A DNA stretch of 64,000 bases from positions 16,758,256 through 16,822,255 of the forward strand of contig JASFXZ010000001.1 of NCBI GenBank assembly GCA_032209605.1. The letters run 5' to 3'. A program made the position numbers and the translations under genes. Position 1 is the first letter of the stretch. The number at the start of each line of letters is the position of its first letter. The notes under the pieces were generated by a model. That model searched no databases, had not been told where the DNA came from, and saw only the letters and a program-made list of their open reading frames with translations. Positions 34,341 to 47,300 of the stretch are shown in pieces. This stretch comes from Mactromeris polynyma. Its lineage: Eukaryota; Mollusca; Bivalvia; Venerida; Mactridae.

Positions 34341-37300
34341 GCATCATTCCTTTGATCAATCGCGAACTTTCTTAATTACAGAGTTAGAAGCGAGTACAGA
34401 TATAAAAGCCCGGGAAGTAGACATCGAGAGTGATTTATATAAGTATGCCATTACCGTTTCTCAATCGATGTAAAAATTAACTAGTTTAACTCAACTAAAT
34501 AAATGATTGTCCAACAGAGGTTGATGTGCTTTTGAAATATTTTGTCAAAATTGTTGACGTAATTTAACTTGACAACATCATGACTGAAGAGGAACATACA
34601 GCAACAACTTTATCGCTACATTACGCGAGAATACTATTTATTTGAAATCATTAAAACAGTTGCTGTATAACAAAGGAGTTTAAATTTTTTAAACTAAACT
34701 ACCATAGATTTGTTTTATTTACAGAAAATTCTACATGACAATATCATCCGATTCATTACACTAAAAGTTTTTCGTGTTTTTCCGTGCATAGGACAGGGGA
34801 ACGCCGTGACTGTGTTTATATAGAAATTTAAAAAATCACTGCTATACGTTTACGCAGAAATGCAGTTCTTTACCTAAATTGACATGGTCGATCCTCGAAG
34901 AGCGGTCAATCTAACAGCACCATACGCAGATGTAATGCTTATGTAACAAAGTCCAGAGCTCGCACATACCGATTTCCAATGAATAATTAAGTTGAACTCC
35001 CCTGGGCCGAAATAGTTGATAACAGGTCTAGAGTTGTTGGAATTTAATTAACGTTCGGCGTTTTTTCTCTCTGTATAAAACTGACACATTTCTAAACATA
35101 TGGCAAAGTAAGAATATTTGCGAGATTAATACTGCGACTGCATTGAAAGCCTTGATCTTTCATGGATTGGAAAGTGGTGCAGTTAATCATTTGCCTGCAT
35201 TTTGTGGTGAGAGTTTTGATGAAACTGAAACAAACTAGAGGAAAATGTACCCGTATTTGTGGTTCGAAACCAACAAACTTTGAATAATTCCAACATATTT
35301 TTTCCGTTTCATCACATTAATTCCATATGTTCCGAAGGCTACACCAACTAATAAATAATAATTGCTCACGACATAGCGTGGAAAGGGAACATAGTTCCAT
35401 TTGAAATTCTACATACACAAATAAATACAATGGAACAAATGTTAAAGGGTCTTACGACACGGGAACTACATGGGGAAAACAGAAGTAACGCATTGAAACG
35501 GTCAGAGACAAAAACACCATGATGGTTAGAGCGGTTTATAGGTGAACACAACCTCCCACTTACTATCACCCAAAAAAAGAAGAGCGTAAATTATTAAAAA
35601 ACATGCTCGCTGGACAATCCCCCATCATCAGAGACGGAAAACACAGGCAAATGCATTGAGGATATAATTTTGTGTTATCTTTATCACCGTTAAGTATCAT
35701 CTTTGATCTTTGTAAGAACTTGATTGAACATTCTACAAAATATCAATGTAACAAAAGGATGGTGAGGGAGACAATCTATTGTTTGTTATCGACGAGCTAC
35801 ATAAGAGCTCGTCTAATATTTGAAACAGCGATAACATTTCTTATGGTGTGATGTATCACTTAGACTGCTATCAACGAAATAGCAATATGATGTTAACCAA
35901 TCAATTGTTTTATACTGTACAGTCGTCTCACAAAACAATGTTTACATACTGGCGAATAAACATTTGCGCATTAAGCCAATAACTTCAGCGAATGCCACTT
36001 TGACAATAGCCTAGGCAGTGGTCTCCCTTTCCAATATACAGTGAGAATGAACCAAACGTGAGATGTTTACATTTAGCACAGGCTCTTGCGGTAAAACATG
36101 GAATACGATTTCGTCACACAATATCAGAGCAATTAATTTGTACATGTATAGCTTACTCGAGCACGATTCGTACTTCTTTATACAGCGGTATCACGTGACA
36201 GTATTCATCACCAAACAATTTCTTTTCGACCGTTACATGTAATGGTCTTGTAAATACGTGGATATGAGTGAACCACGTCAGGTCCTTAGTGATGTTAGCT
36301 ATAGCAGAAGTCCGGAATATCCGTTCGTACAAATCAACATCCGTAATTATGAGCCCGTACTAAATACTCAACCGAGTAGGCGTACTCCTAGCATGCGTGC
36401 CAGAAGCCGTACCCGTTGCCATTAGCGTATAGAGTCCCCTCGGTTAACAATGACAAACTTCGTGAGATTGGAGAAATGCGAACGATGCACCGTCCACACA
36501 AAGGGATGATCGACACATGTTCGAGCGTTCGTTGTCGTCCGGTGTAACTTACTTGCGCATACACAACAATCAAGACAAGTATGGCAATTTAACCACCACG
36601 ACTCATGATTTCAGATAGCTGCACATGGCACGATGCTCGGTCACCATCGGTTCATTTTAAATCACCGAACTGCCATTAGTATCAATCAACCTCGTTTTTA
36701 ACGTGAAAAATATGTAGAGCAGTATAGGCCAACTTCACTAGACAGACATAGGCAAAGGAGGAGGCACACACAGGGAGGGTACAACAACAACACACCAGGG
36801 ACCACATTCAGACAGGGAACAGAAACATGAAAACAATACCGAAATACCACTAAATGATCAAACGAGACTCGTTTCTCCTCTGCCTTTGGAAGTGGATGTG
36901 CACTTAGTAATTTGTAATAGTCTACATAGATGTGTCTTCTTCACGCCTCTTTGCACTATTGGGGCACACTTTGTATGCGACATTTTCTACTCGGCTTCTT
37001 CGTTCATTTAGATAACAATCCATTGTGTCGACTAGTGGTTGGGATTCAGTAGGAAAGGGGTACAGCTATTTCCAATGAATACAAAATGCCATACAGAAGA
37101 AAGTTAAAGATACCTTACAGTAGGATCACGTACAATGAAAACTCTACATCAACAAAATGACCAAGAAAACCACTTCGACAAGAGGATTGTTGCGACGTTA
37201 ATTTATAAGGCCCAAAATGCTGCAGGAAAATGCCACCAGCCAAACATTTGAAGCTTGAATAGGGAAGGCAAGTATAAAACCAACACCACCAAGGTAGTAT

Positions 37301-38117
37301 TGGCCATTTAGAAAAAGCCAAACGTTAGGCAGCTCATATAATCACTAGGAATTATCGCAGACAAAATAATTTCATCACTGAGATGTCATTTCGTCCAATT
37401 CCAGAAATTGCATCATTACCAACGTCTGAAATTGTTGTATTAAGTAGTAAAAGGGCGCGTGCTTGCAATACCCCCAACCACTAATATGTGTTACAGCTGC
37501 TAAACAGTATTTAAGTTACATTCTAGAAACATTGTAACACTTTTTGTAAAACTATTTTCTTGCAATACGTTTATCTAAATTCTACGTCATGTTTTTCTGG
37601 TCATTTTACGTTACGACTGTCTCCTAGATGGTAAGCAGGCTAATGTGCTGGACCTGAAACAATTCTACAAATATTTTACAATACTAGATTACGGTCTGTC
37701 TGACATATAATCAGTCTTGTACAAAATCAATATGAATATCAAATATGTAATTTGTTATTACTTAATATGGCTTAGCGGAAATTGACAAACATAATGTTGA
37801 ATGACAACAAGTCTTATTGTGAGTGTCAGATATTGAATGTTTTCTTTATATTATACGCGAGCTATTTATGTAGTCCATTTAATTAAGCCCACGATCTTCC
37901 TTAAAGCCAAGCGTGGAGATAATTTGAATCAGACTGTTATATTTTCAGATAAACTTGAATTAAACAGTTCGTAAAATAATTGCATCCAAGATTATATAAA
38001 TGGAAAAAGCATTAAATAAAGAATTCCAACAATTTTATGTGCAGTGAGTTTTAATAATTGTGATGGCAAAACAAACGCATAATAAAAGGTCCAGTCGGTA
38101 AGTAAGTGATGGTTATA
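34341..38117. other. Long unassigned interval
   Basis: No convincing gene apart from the small ORF at 36,264. At 36,750-36,860 there is 'cacacacagggagggtaca' and 'aaaacaataccgaaata', which echo the reverse complement of the 88-bp minisatellite at 6 kb. A-rich strands near 36.7-37.3 kb look repeat-derived. Opposing ORFs of about 60-68 codons have no supporting features. Confidence 0.4.
36264..36425 (+). CDS. Candidate small ORF (53 aa), unknown
   Basis: The ATG is followed by 53 sense codons with protein-like composition: it starts MSEPRQVLSDVSYSRSPEYP and ends in an Arg/Ser-rich stretch (RARSRTRCH). The surrounding DNA is richer in CpG than its neighbours. There is no recognised domain, no paralogue here and no splice-site evidence. 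It could be chance. Confidence 0.2.
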   Translation: MSEPRQVLSDVSYSRSPEYPFVQINIRNYEPVLNTQPSRRTPSMRARSRTRCH

Positions 38118-39345
38118 CGAGGGGCATTCAATAAATTATGTTACTGGTCTTCGTATGTTTAAAATGTTCACTGCATCGGAAATGTGTTCACGTCAACCCT
38201 TCAAAGTATTCCCTCTGCACAGATACACACATTCGAAGTCTTGCTATCAACGACCTAAATGCTGCAAAGTAGTCTCCCCTTTGTATACTGTTGAGACACT
38301 GAAAAATTGCAGAACCAAGGGCACTTCTAGTAGCATAGCGCTAACCTGAGAGCATTTTTGAGGAAAGAGTCACGGGGGCTTAGTTCAGGGGAATAAGGTG
38401 GATGTTCAACCTCAATAACCTTTTTTTGTTCTAAGAAAGAATTTACAATTTAACTTTTGTGGGCTGAAGCATTGTCATGAATAAGCTGTATGCGTTTCAA
38501 ACCTTTACTTTGGCGTCTATTTTGATTGACTCTTTTGACAGATGCAAGTACTTTATTTTTGTAAAACTTGCCTGTGATGGTTCTACTCTCTTCGCAAGAA
38601 ACTTGTACAACAGGCATATAAAACCTTCTTGGCGCTTCTTGTCCTCTTTGCAATGACCGGCCTTGTCTGACTTTAACTAAGGCATGGCTTGTTATTTATG
38701 GGTCGCTGGGGCTCAAAATAATACACCGAAGTTTCATCCCCAGTGAGCAATTCGGACATTTTACTAGGATTACATTTTTTATATTTTTTCAAAGGTTTTG
38801 GCACAATCGAAACGCTTGGCCTTCTGGTCTGGTGTCAACAAGTGGGGATCCATCTAGCAGAAAGCATCTTTAATTTCAAACAGTCAGTCAGAATATGATG
38901 GACGGTCCCTTCTGAAATGCATACACTATTAGCTATCTGGGGAATAGTATATCGGCCATCTTTATCTACCATAGCTCTAACAGCAGCAGTGTTTCCCCTT
39001 TGTTGCTGCATAAACAGGCTTATTAGGACGGTTACAGTCTTGCAGGCTATATAGACCCCCTTTAAATTATTTGACCCAGCGAAAAACTGTTCTTAATGTC
39101 ACCGTAGAACTACCATGTATGCGACACAATTCAGAAAAAATCTATTTTGGAGATACCCGAAAAGAAACCCAGGCTTTAATGTATATGAGTGTGTATAATA
39201 TCTTGGTCAATTTTAAGCGGATTAAATCAAAGTCACAGGTGTATTAAATAAACATCATCAATCAACTACATGAAATTCCCATGCTCTTATGCAACGTGGT
39301 TTCTATGGAAGGCCATTAGTGACATAATTTATTGAATGCCCCTCG
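38118..39345 (-). mobile_element. Complete but inactive mariner (DD34D) element
   Basis: Inverted ends (CGAGGGGCATTCAATAAATT on the left, complement on the right) are flanked by TA on both sides, giving a 1,228-base element, the usual mariner size. On the minus strand, scattered frames contain GDETSVYYFEPQRP (first catalytic Asp; near 38,725), IQLIHDNASAHKS (second Asp; near 38,470) and YSPELSPRDSFL (third Asp; near 38,375), in the right order. The longest intact piece is only 67 codons; frameshifts and stops break the rest. It is a fossil copy that cannot make its own transposase. Confidence 0.92.
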
Positions 39346-39821
39346 TAATACGAAAGCTTGAACAAAACATTATCTGTAATAATCAGACTGTATCCAGACA
39401 GGTTATAACTAAGCTAGCCCCGCATACATGTCTCTATACTCCGACTTTTACACGCGTCGTTCGTAACAGAGCCACGCACAAGCCTATAGTAAAAACCTGG
39501 GATTATGCCGCATGATTTTAACGGCACTATTATGGCGTCTTTATTATCGACCGAACAGACTTTTGAGGGTGCGGAAAAACTGTAGCAATCTTTCACGAGT
39601 AGAAGCACACAAAAATCGAATTTCTAGCGCATCTGAGTGCCTCACAATCACTTCGACAAGAAGACAGGGGTCAAATATTTATGACTGCAAACATTGTCGC
39701 TAAAATATCTGTCAATCAAACGTAACTCCGCCCACGGTGCGCAAGTAAACTATTCACCTTACAAACTGTATGTTGACATTCGCGCTCTCGCCAATTTCGC
39801 CCGTCAAAGTAGCTATACAAG

Positions 39822-39930
39822 ATGGAATTTAACGTTGAAACAACTTTTGATCGAATTCGTGATATATATCACTTTCAGTATTGGCTCAAGAAGGAGCAAA
39901 TAATAGCAATATCGACAATGATCTTAGTAG
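39822..39930 (+). CDS. Possible first exon of a RecQ-like helicase (very tentative)
   Basis: An ATG opens 36 codons including HFQYWLKKEQIIAISTMILV, then GG and a GTAATA that could be a 5' splice site; read through, a stop follows at once. The [F/L]-x-x-[E/x]-Q-x-x-A-I pattern followed by a hydrophobic stretch and Gly recalls motif 0 of RecQ-family helicases, just before the Walker A loop. No downstream exon with GxGKS was found within the next 2 kb by eye. Confidence 0.22.
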
Positions 39931-40858
39931 GGTAATAACTATGTGCGCACCGCCTCCATAGCAACTCTCCCATCTTCTTATTTAACAGGTGATTGATTCA
40001 CTATTTTTTTTACAAAACAAGTCGTATCCATGAAAATATTGTGTCGAAAAGACAAATAAATCAACTAAAAGCTACAATTTTATGTCGTACAGTTTTTTAT
40101 TGCACGCAAAGCATATATCTGTTCACGAAAATAAGAGTAAATGCAGTGGAAAGACCGGCGGTGTCCAACTTCTATTTACTTTTGTGAATGGTTTAGCAGG
40201 ACGTTGTACAGCGACAGTATAGAGATGTGACGTCCGTGGCTGGACTATAACTAAGCATACGTTCAATAATTACAAAAAACAACGAGAAGACGTTTTCTCC
40301 AGGTTCCGTAATAGTCCCGGTGTCATAGATAACGCCATAACAACAGTTATTATCAGATTTAACAATCCAGTGGAGAATATAAAAAATTTTTTTTCCAAAA
40401 TATCACGAAGTAATGCGTCGACGTTATTGCGTATTAACATATTCTAATACTGCTGTCTGAAAGAGCGCTCAGATTGAAAATAATAGAAAGCTATGACAAG
40501 GAAGCAAATGTCGCACAGTGATATCATTTGTTAAAGATAAAGAACTTAAATTGAGTTTGTAATATAAGTGAAAACGGCTTGATTTGCATGTATGACGCCT
40601 TTATATTCAGAATGAACAACTAAGGACGGCTGTAATTATTTCACTGATTCGTTGATAAATATTATTACTGTGTTCAGAACATGCATGATTGGCAATACAA
40701 ATATATAATAAACTATCAAAAGACATGGTAAGAATATAATACTCAATATGCGGCTTCTCGCAACTGGATAAATATAATATTACATATACTAGAATAATAA
40801 TTAGTTATATTTAGTTGTATGTCCGTAGAACATGCCGTGAAGATAATATGTCGACGCC

Positions 40859-40981
40859 ATGGCTCGAAAGAAAATTTCCGTTGACCGAGCAATAAGAGCA
40901 AGCAAATGTCAGCAAAAGGAACACCTTTTAACGGAAAACACACACTTTGTCATCGGCAATACCGACTATGCACAAGGTTAG
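40859..40981 (+). CDS. Candidate 40-codon ORF with a good start context, unknown
   Basis: 'gacgccATGG' is a strong initiation context. The peptide starts MARKKISVDRAIRAS and reaches a stop within CAAGGTTAGC, which could also be a 5' splice site (CAAG|GTTAGC). No family is recognised. Confidence 0.18.
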   Translation: MARKKISVDRAIRASKCQQKEHLLTENTHFVIGNTDYAQG

Positions 40982-42127
40982 CAAACTTTACTGTATAGAT
41001 GTTGCCGGTCCACCGTAGAGTACGATTTGTAAAAAAATATTCGACCAACGTAAGGTATCAAAGCTATTGCTGGTTAGGCGTTAGTCCGCAGTTGGTCAAG
41101 AACCGTTTGCTTATATTATGCTATCTGCAAGACTGTAACCTTCTGTTGTTACAAGCCTGATTGAGCAACATGTCTTGACGTTTCTAGTCTGAAGAAAACA
41201 CAGCTGCAGATATAGTGTCCTTTCAACAATTCAACCATCTTGTGACGTCAGTAAAGTTAATGTCAAATCCGAGTTCCACAAAAATATGAATTATGTCATA
41301 TTAACGAAGTCGTTGTATTGCGTAAACAGGGTTAAGTTATAAAATAATGTGTTTTTGCATTGTATGAAGGTCCAATAAAGCAGGCAAGGACAAACAAAAG
41401 TTTCAAAACGACAAGCTGAAATCATTGTTCGGTCATCACGCTAGTCGTTTAAGTTACACAACAAACGCCAATTTAATATAGTGTACAGTATACAGCATAC
41501 AGTATAAACTATATGAGGATAAATTTTGCAAATATTACAGAAAATTTGAGACGATGGATTATAGAAAGTAATTAACAACCGCTGAATATTCTACTACATA
41601 TCAGAACTACAAAATAACTTTATCTGATATTTTCTTAGAATACAGAAATCAACAGTAGACTACAGTAAGAATCTGTACTAAACGAAAACAGTAGACGCTC
41701 CTAAAATATGCACTTTACAAAACGATGACGATTTATGAAATTAATAAGGAATACCACAATATATACAAAGATCGACTTATCAAATAATTATATTACGCAA
41801 TTGTGGAAACTATGTAAGCCTCGAGTCAGCTTAAAATTGGAAACAAACGGATTGTATTATAAGATAAGAAGATCACACAAATGGCATTGCTTTGTGCATA
41901 TAACATCAAACTGATTAATCTATATATAATTTTATCTACAGATATGACCAACACAGACATACACCCTGATCAAACGTATAATTCTCATTCTTTAATGAAT
42001 TATTTATTTGCAATTTACTTACTTTGAAGGAGGATCTATAGTTTAACTAGTATACCAGTTAAAATATTATAACTCATTTTATATTTGAAGCAATAACAGG
42101 TCCTCTAAAACCTTCACATTTAGTTTG

Positions 42128-43029
42128 ATGAACCTTTTTTGGCTTGTTCGATTGTGTAAATTCGTTGCTATTACAAATGTTATTGCTTCAAACAATCAAG
42201 CTGCAAGTGTCCACAACATAGTCAGAGGGCGATTTCGTACGGACTTAACACGGGCCACAGGTACGTACGGCTCAACAAGTTTTACGGGCCCGGAAACCAC
42301 ATGTAGGTCTCATCTGCTCGAGGCCTTATATGTAACAATCTGGTACAAGTTGGTCAGTATTTCGAACCTGCTTTCTATCATTTAAACAATACATGTGACA
42401 GAATGGCAAACGATTGCTTATTTGGTTGTTGTATTTATTTTGGGTTTCAGATGACGAAAATAATAAGAAAATCGCTGTTTTCGATTCAATGAAGATTTCT
42501 CTCGTAATCAGTAAATAACTAAAGAAGTCGAGGACGAAAAACAACATGCAATGTCCCCACAGCCTTTCTAAAAATCACATAAATGATGTGTGAAATAAGA
42601 GTACCGCCTTGCAACGGTCAGTGGAGATGTTCATGTTATTATTGTTCGTTTTATTGGAAAACTGTAGAAGGGAGAGAATGAGGGCGGCCATAAACCACGT
42701 TTCAACAGCAGCGGTGTTTTTGTCGCTGCACAACGCCCCGACCGACAAATGGCAAGGTGAACAGAAATTTAAATTAGCCGACCAGTGAAACCAACCTAAT
42801 ATGTACACAATAATTAATGACATACCAGAAGACACACAATATATCAATCGCCTTTCATCCGTTTCCGGGTTTGGAATCCAGCATTTTGATTTCTGATGCT
42901 AATGCAGAAAATGAACAATTGATCAAATGCAGCATGATGTACTTGGAAAATATTATTACTGATGATCATCTTTACCAACACGAGTTCCTTTACGACACAG
43001 GAATTTGTCTGACAGAAGGCAGGACATAA
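42128..43029 (+). CDS. Candidate two-exon small secreted protein, unknown
   Basis: Exon 1 (42,128-42,260) starts MNLFWLVRLCKFVAITNVIA, a plausible signal peptide, and ends at CAG|GTACGT, a near-consensus 5' splice site. A 'ctaatgcag' 3' splice site at 42,907 begins exon 2 (42,908-43,029), and the join keeps the reading frame (phase 1). Exon 2 adds 39 codons containing CSMMYLENIITDDH and ending TGICLTEGRT before a TAA. AATAAA follows at 43,113. The product would be about 84 residues. No family is recognised; it could be a peptide precursor or a chance match. The interval is the predicted gene, intron included. Confidence 0.3.
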
Positions 43030-43112
43030 CCTGTTTGCGTTCTACTTGTAACTTGGCGTCACAAGGCATTAACGCCATTGTTAATCGATGCATTTGCATT
43101 CCTTTTCCCTTA

Positions 43113-43118
43113 AATAAA
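43113..43118 (+). terminator. Candidate poly(A) signal for the 42.1-kb gene
   Basis: AATAAA lies 84 bases after the predicted stop, followed by T-rich sequence. This is positional support only. Confidence 0.3.
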
Positions 43119-43119
43119 C

Positions 43120-44082
43120 TTGTTATAATCGACAAAAATCGATGTGTCTAAGTTACCTTAATAATATAGTTATAAATTTCCTAAGTTGTCTAACTCAAAT
43201 ACTGTGCTTTGATAAATTCCTTTCAGTCAAGCACTTTGTATCCCTCACAAGGATCATATGCTCCCTTGTGTATTCTATAATTACGTTTACAATCAATTTA
43301 TTCAATAAGCGCCGCCATAAAGAGACAAATCAAGTGTATCATCTTGTCGTTTAGTTGGTTTGTTCCGTTTGCTGTCCAATATTGATGTAATTTGTGATTC
43401 CTTGTTCGGGACACCTTGGCCAATATCACGTGTCAAGCCAAAGACGTAGGCGGAAAATGGGTTCAATGGTCCAACATTTGATTGATTGGATGTTAACGTT
43501 ATATCAGATTAACAAATTCGTTTAAACAGTTCACTGCCCTATTTAGACTCGTTTAAAATCATATTCTGGTATGGTAACATGTTCAAAAATCGAAACATAA
43601 CACCGTACTTATCTTGTGTACACACTAATGACAGAAGGCTTCCGGATATGGCCATACTTAAGTTTAACATGGAGGACCATTGTGTTCAGTGTTCAGAATG
43701 ATAACTAACACATTAGCATAACATGAGAAAGCTGTCTAATATGCATTGACTTTATGGTATAGATTGATTATTTGTGTACAGTATTGTAGTGCAATTTATC
43801 TGTAACACTGTCGAATATCCTCCGATAATAACACACTGTTATAGAAAGATGAGCATCTGTGCATGCCCTTGGATGATATTCAGAGTTCATTACCCAGAGC
43901 TGACGTGCGTTATGGAGATTCATGTCTACTGGGAGAGGGAATGGCCATAGGATTTGGTATGTTGTTTCTTTTCCCACCTTTTGTCTTCAAGTAAAATATT
44001 GGGGTAAATATACGAGCATTCATAGGCAATAAACATTCTAGGATACGCTAAACATTGTTAAAAGAGAGAGAATAAGTTTCTA
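43120..44082. other. Unassigned sequence
   Basis: Small opposing ORFs only; nothing recognised. Confidence 0.4.
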
Positions 44083-44345
44083 CAGGAAACGCCACAATAA
44101 GACAGTACCTCCCCACAATGACCTCCGGTAAACAACAATCCATAAAACATAAGGCACTTGGGGAGGTTCAAGGGTACATACGTACGGGAACAGAGGCGCA
44201 AGGAATGACCTGGCCGACCATAATGAATAGCTATGCTATCAAAGAGGACAAACAGTGTGGAGGAAATTAATGGATGGAAAATATCACAGGACAAGTGATT
44301 ACAGCTGGCAACAAAAGGCCGAAACTGGGCAGAAAATTACATGAA
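44083..44345 (+). repeat. R1 dispersed repeat, copy g
   Basis: Blocks in order: 'acgccacaataagacagtac', 'ctccccacaatgacctccgg', 'cttggggaggttcaaggg', 'aatgacctggccgacc' and 'aatatcacaggacaagtg'. It is a near-complete core. Confidence 0.65.
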
Positions 44346-44349
44346 CACT

Positions 44350-47300
44350 TTTATTTAATAAAAGTGAAAGAATTGCATTAAGTAAAACATTTATTTTGCC
44401 ATGCATCATTATATAGTTACAACCAACAAGAGGTCGATACCGTTTCATTTTCAACATCATGGATTTAGTGTGCAGCTAACATTAGCTTACGAGTAAAATT
44501 TGTCACAGTCCTAAATTTCTCTAAGTTCACCATAATTCGCAAAGAACAAAAAGTATGTAATTTTTGTTGTGTATATTTGTAAGATAATGCAGACAGAGAT
44601 ATTGAACATACCTTGAACTGCCACAGTCATACATTCACGTGGGATTCATACGATGTGGAATCTCTCACGATAACCTTCGTCAATACTGAGAGATCATCAA
44701 CCATTTATGAATATGTTGTAACATTTGATGCAGTTCTGGAAGTAACGCTAGAATGAACCTACCAGCAGTTTTGGAATGTTTATCTTTAACTTGTTATACA
44801 TTTTGATGAAATGTTGATTATAATGGTAATATTCATTTATCGAAAGCCAAATATCTCTGTCATTGTTATAAAATGCACATGTACAAGACAAACACGCTAT
44901 CGTCAAACTTTCATTAAGGACACATCTGGGACTAGCTTTTTCACATCTGGAGGTTTACGGCGATGTTATTGACAAACTTCGTATTTCCACTATTTATGTG
45001 TTTAACCCGTCAACATGTTTATTCAGAGAGCTTATGGTTTGCTATAATGTAACACGCCACATGTTTGATGGTCGACCACTTTACAGTTGGTCTTCACGCT
45101 TCTCTCCTAGCTTGTACGGTGACAGGACGAGTTAAATATTCTATTAAAGCGATCGCCACATACGGGAACGTAAGGAAGGCTTCTGATGTCTATACTGTGC
45201 CCCTATTGTCGTGCCTTTGACGGCACATCCTCATTGGGTTTTAAAAGGTCAATTGTTTTACATTTGTAAGTTCTACATTCTTATAAAATAAATATCCTCA
45301 CTCGCCGTCTCTTTGGTTTGGTATGGTTGTCAAGGGAGATTTTTTTAATTTAAACTGATCATTTTGTGTTGGTAACGGTGTGCTAACTGTTAGATTGGGT
45401 GCCCCATTAAACCTAATGTAAACCTCCTCTGGCGTTTCTCCACTGACTGTTCCAGTGAGGTACTCCTTTCACCCACCATGCATGTTTGTGACTGGTTTCC
45501 CTTTTGCTTATGCAATTGTTTACAGGTATGCATTTATTTATGCCTCTCCTTAGTTGTATTTTGTACCACCATCCCATTTTTTTGGTTTATCTTCTGTTCC
45601 AGTTATTGTAACTTATATGTCTCTCTACCGTGTATTTAATTTAATGTTGCACCTGCTTCTTTTGTTTTGTTCATTACTCCATTCCCAATTTTAGTTTTGG
45701 TTCTTACCCTAGATTTGATAGTTTGTATATCCAATTCTCGATCTTTTCAGTTTTGTATTATGCATCTTCCATATTCCTTATGTTGTGTGTTCAAGTTTAA
45801 TATTTTTGATATCAGATCTTTACATCTATTCCAGACTGATGTTATGTCATTGAGTTGGCAACTTCGGTCTTCATTTCAAGGTGGCAAATAAGTTTCTTTC
45901 ACAAAACTTCGATGTATAATATTGTATTTTATAATTCACATATTGAATTATCTTGAATATATGTTTTACCATTTTATCTGGGGCATGTTATGTTTTTATG
46001 CCGCATGATATGATATGCAAGAATCAGAAATTAATTTTAAATTAATAAACTAATAATCTATAATTAAAAAAATGATAAGTACCGCTTGTTCAAGTAACAA
46101 AGAATAACAAAATCGTTTTTAACTGACAGACTGCGAACAGTCAAGTATTTGCTGATAATTCAATGAACATGTTATTGGAAACTCGCACATTGGAGCAAGC
46201 ATACCGAAGTAGTATTCCATTACTACCACATCGTACAATGGTTGTTCAAGAACGGGAATAAAACATATGTAGATATTATTTATTTTGTGATAATATGAAG
46301 TAGGAATAACAATACAATTATTACTAGGGTAAGAATTTATGCATTTATTTAAAGAATATAAATTTAAATGTCAGTGGAACACACAATAATTTTTGTACAG
46401 TTGTAATCCCAATCACAACTAAATTTTAGCACTTTATTCATTTCATTTTTTTATTAATATAACAATAAGTGTGGTAACCTGTCCAATATAAAGCGTCTTA
46501 TAGCATTTAGAGCGGATTAAAAAGGTACTGCAATTAACATGGTAATCCATAATTTGCTATATTTTAAACATTTTATCAAGATAAATACAGTTTTGTTAAA
46601 GTCATGCTAAAAGTGTGGCCAATTGGATATATAACATGGATAGCGTTTGGGTTTAAGTGGTACAGCTTCATCAAGTTTTTTTTTTATTAAACTGGCGTTA
46701 AATACCGCTGATTACAGGAAATCAGTCTTACAACTTTAACAACAACGATTAGGATCATAATGATAGATATGTACGTATGTAAAATTTCTCAAATTTCATG
46801 AACTTACCCAGGGATGCAAGATAACAACTAAACATGATATTATTTAATTTGACACATACATGAACACTAATTTTTTTTCGATCAACGGGTACTTTCATAT
46901 CAAAATGAGTTTTAAAACACACTAAAATGACAATTAAAAGACATATCACAGGTACAAAAATGTGCGTTTTTAAATGTACTTAGTATATAAATAAGTGAAA
47001 CATTTAACATTTAGACCAAAGTGCAGCGTGTATAATAGTCGTGACTATAGTTTCTTTGTACAGACATGATGACTCATTTGGGGATTGAATTGATTCATTG
47101 TCCTTACGTCAGTTATCAACTGTCCTAGTGGTTTTTTTTCTATTTGTAAAATAGGAATCAGGTCAATAACAGTTGGTATTATACTTGTGTCGTGGTACAA
47201 CAGATGTTCTATACATACATATGTTAAAATAAAGTCATGTTTTGAGGAACACGAAAAATCGGTGGATGGCGCTACCGGGATTCACACCTGGTGGCGCTTA

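Larger units (their letters stand above)
39346..42127. other. Mostly unassigned, with two weak exon candidates
   Basis: 39.4-40.0 kb is CpG-richer than average and could be a promoter region. No complete gene is visible. Candidates at 39,822 and 40,859 are listed separately. Confidence 0.4.

Noticed and set aside
38450..38653. Intact transposase gene in the mariner
   Set aside because: Only a 67-codon piece is open; the three catalytic motifs lie in different frames or are separated by stops.
43768..43977. 69-codon minus-strand ORF with protein-like composition
   Set aside because: No splice sites, paralogue or recognisable motif support it.
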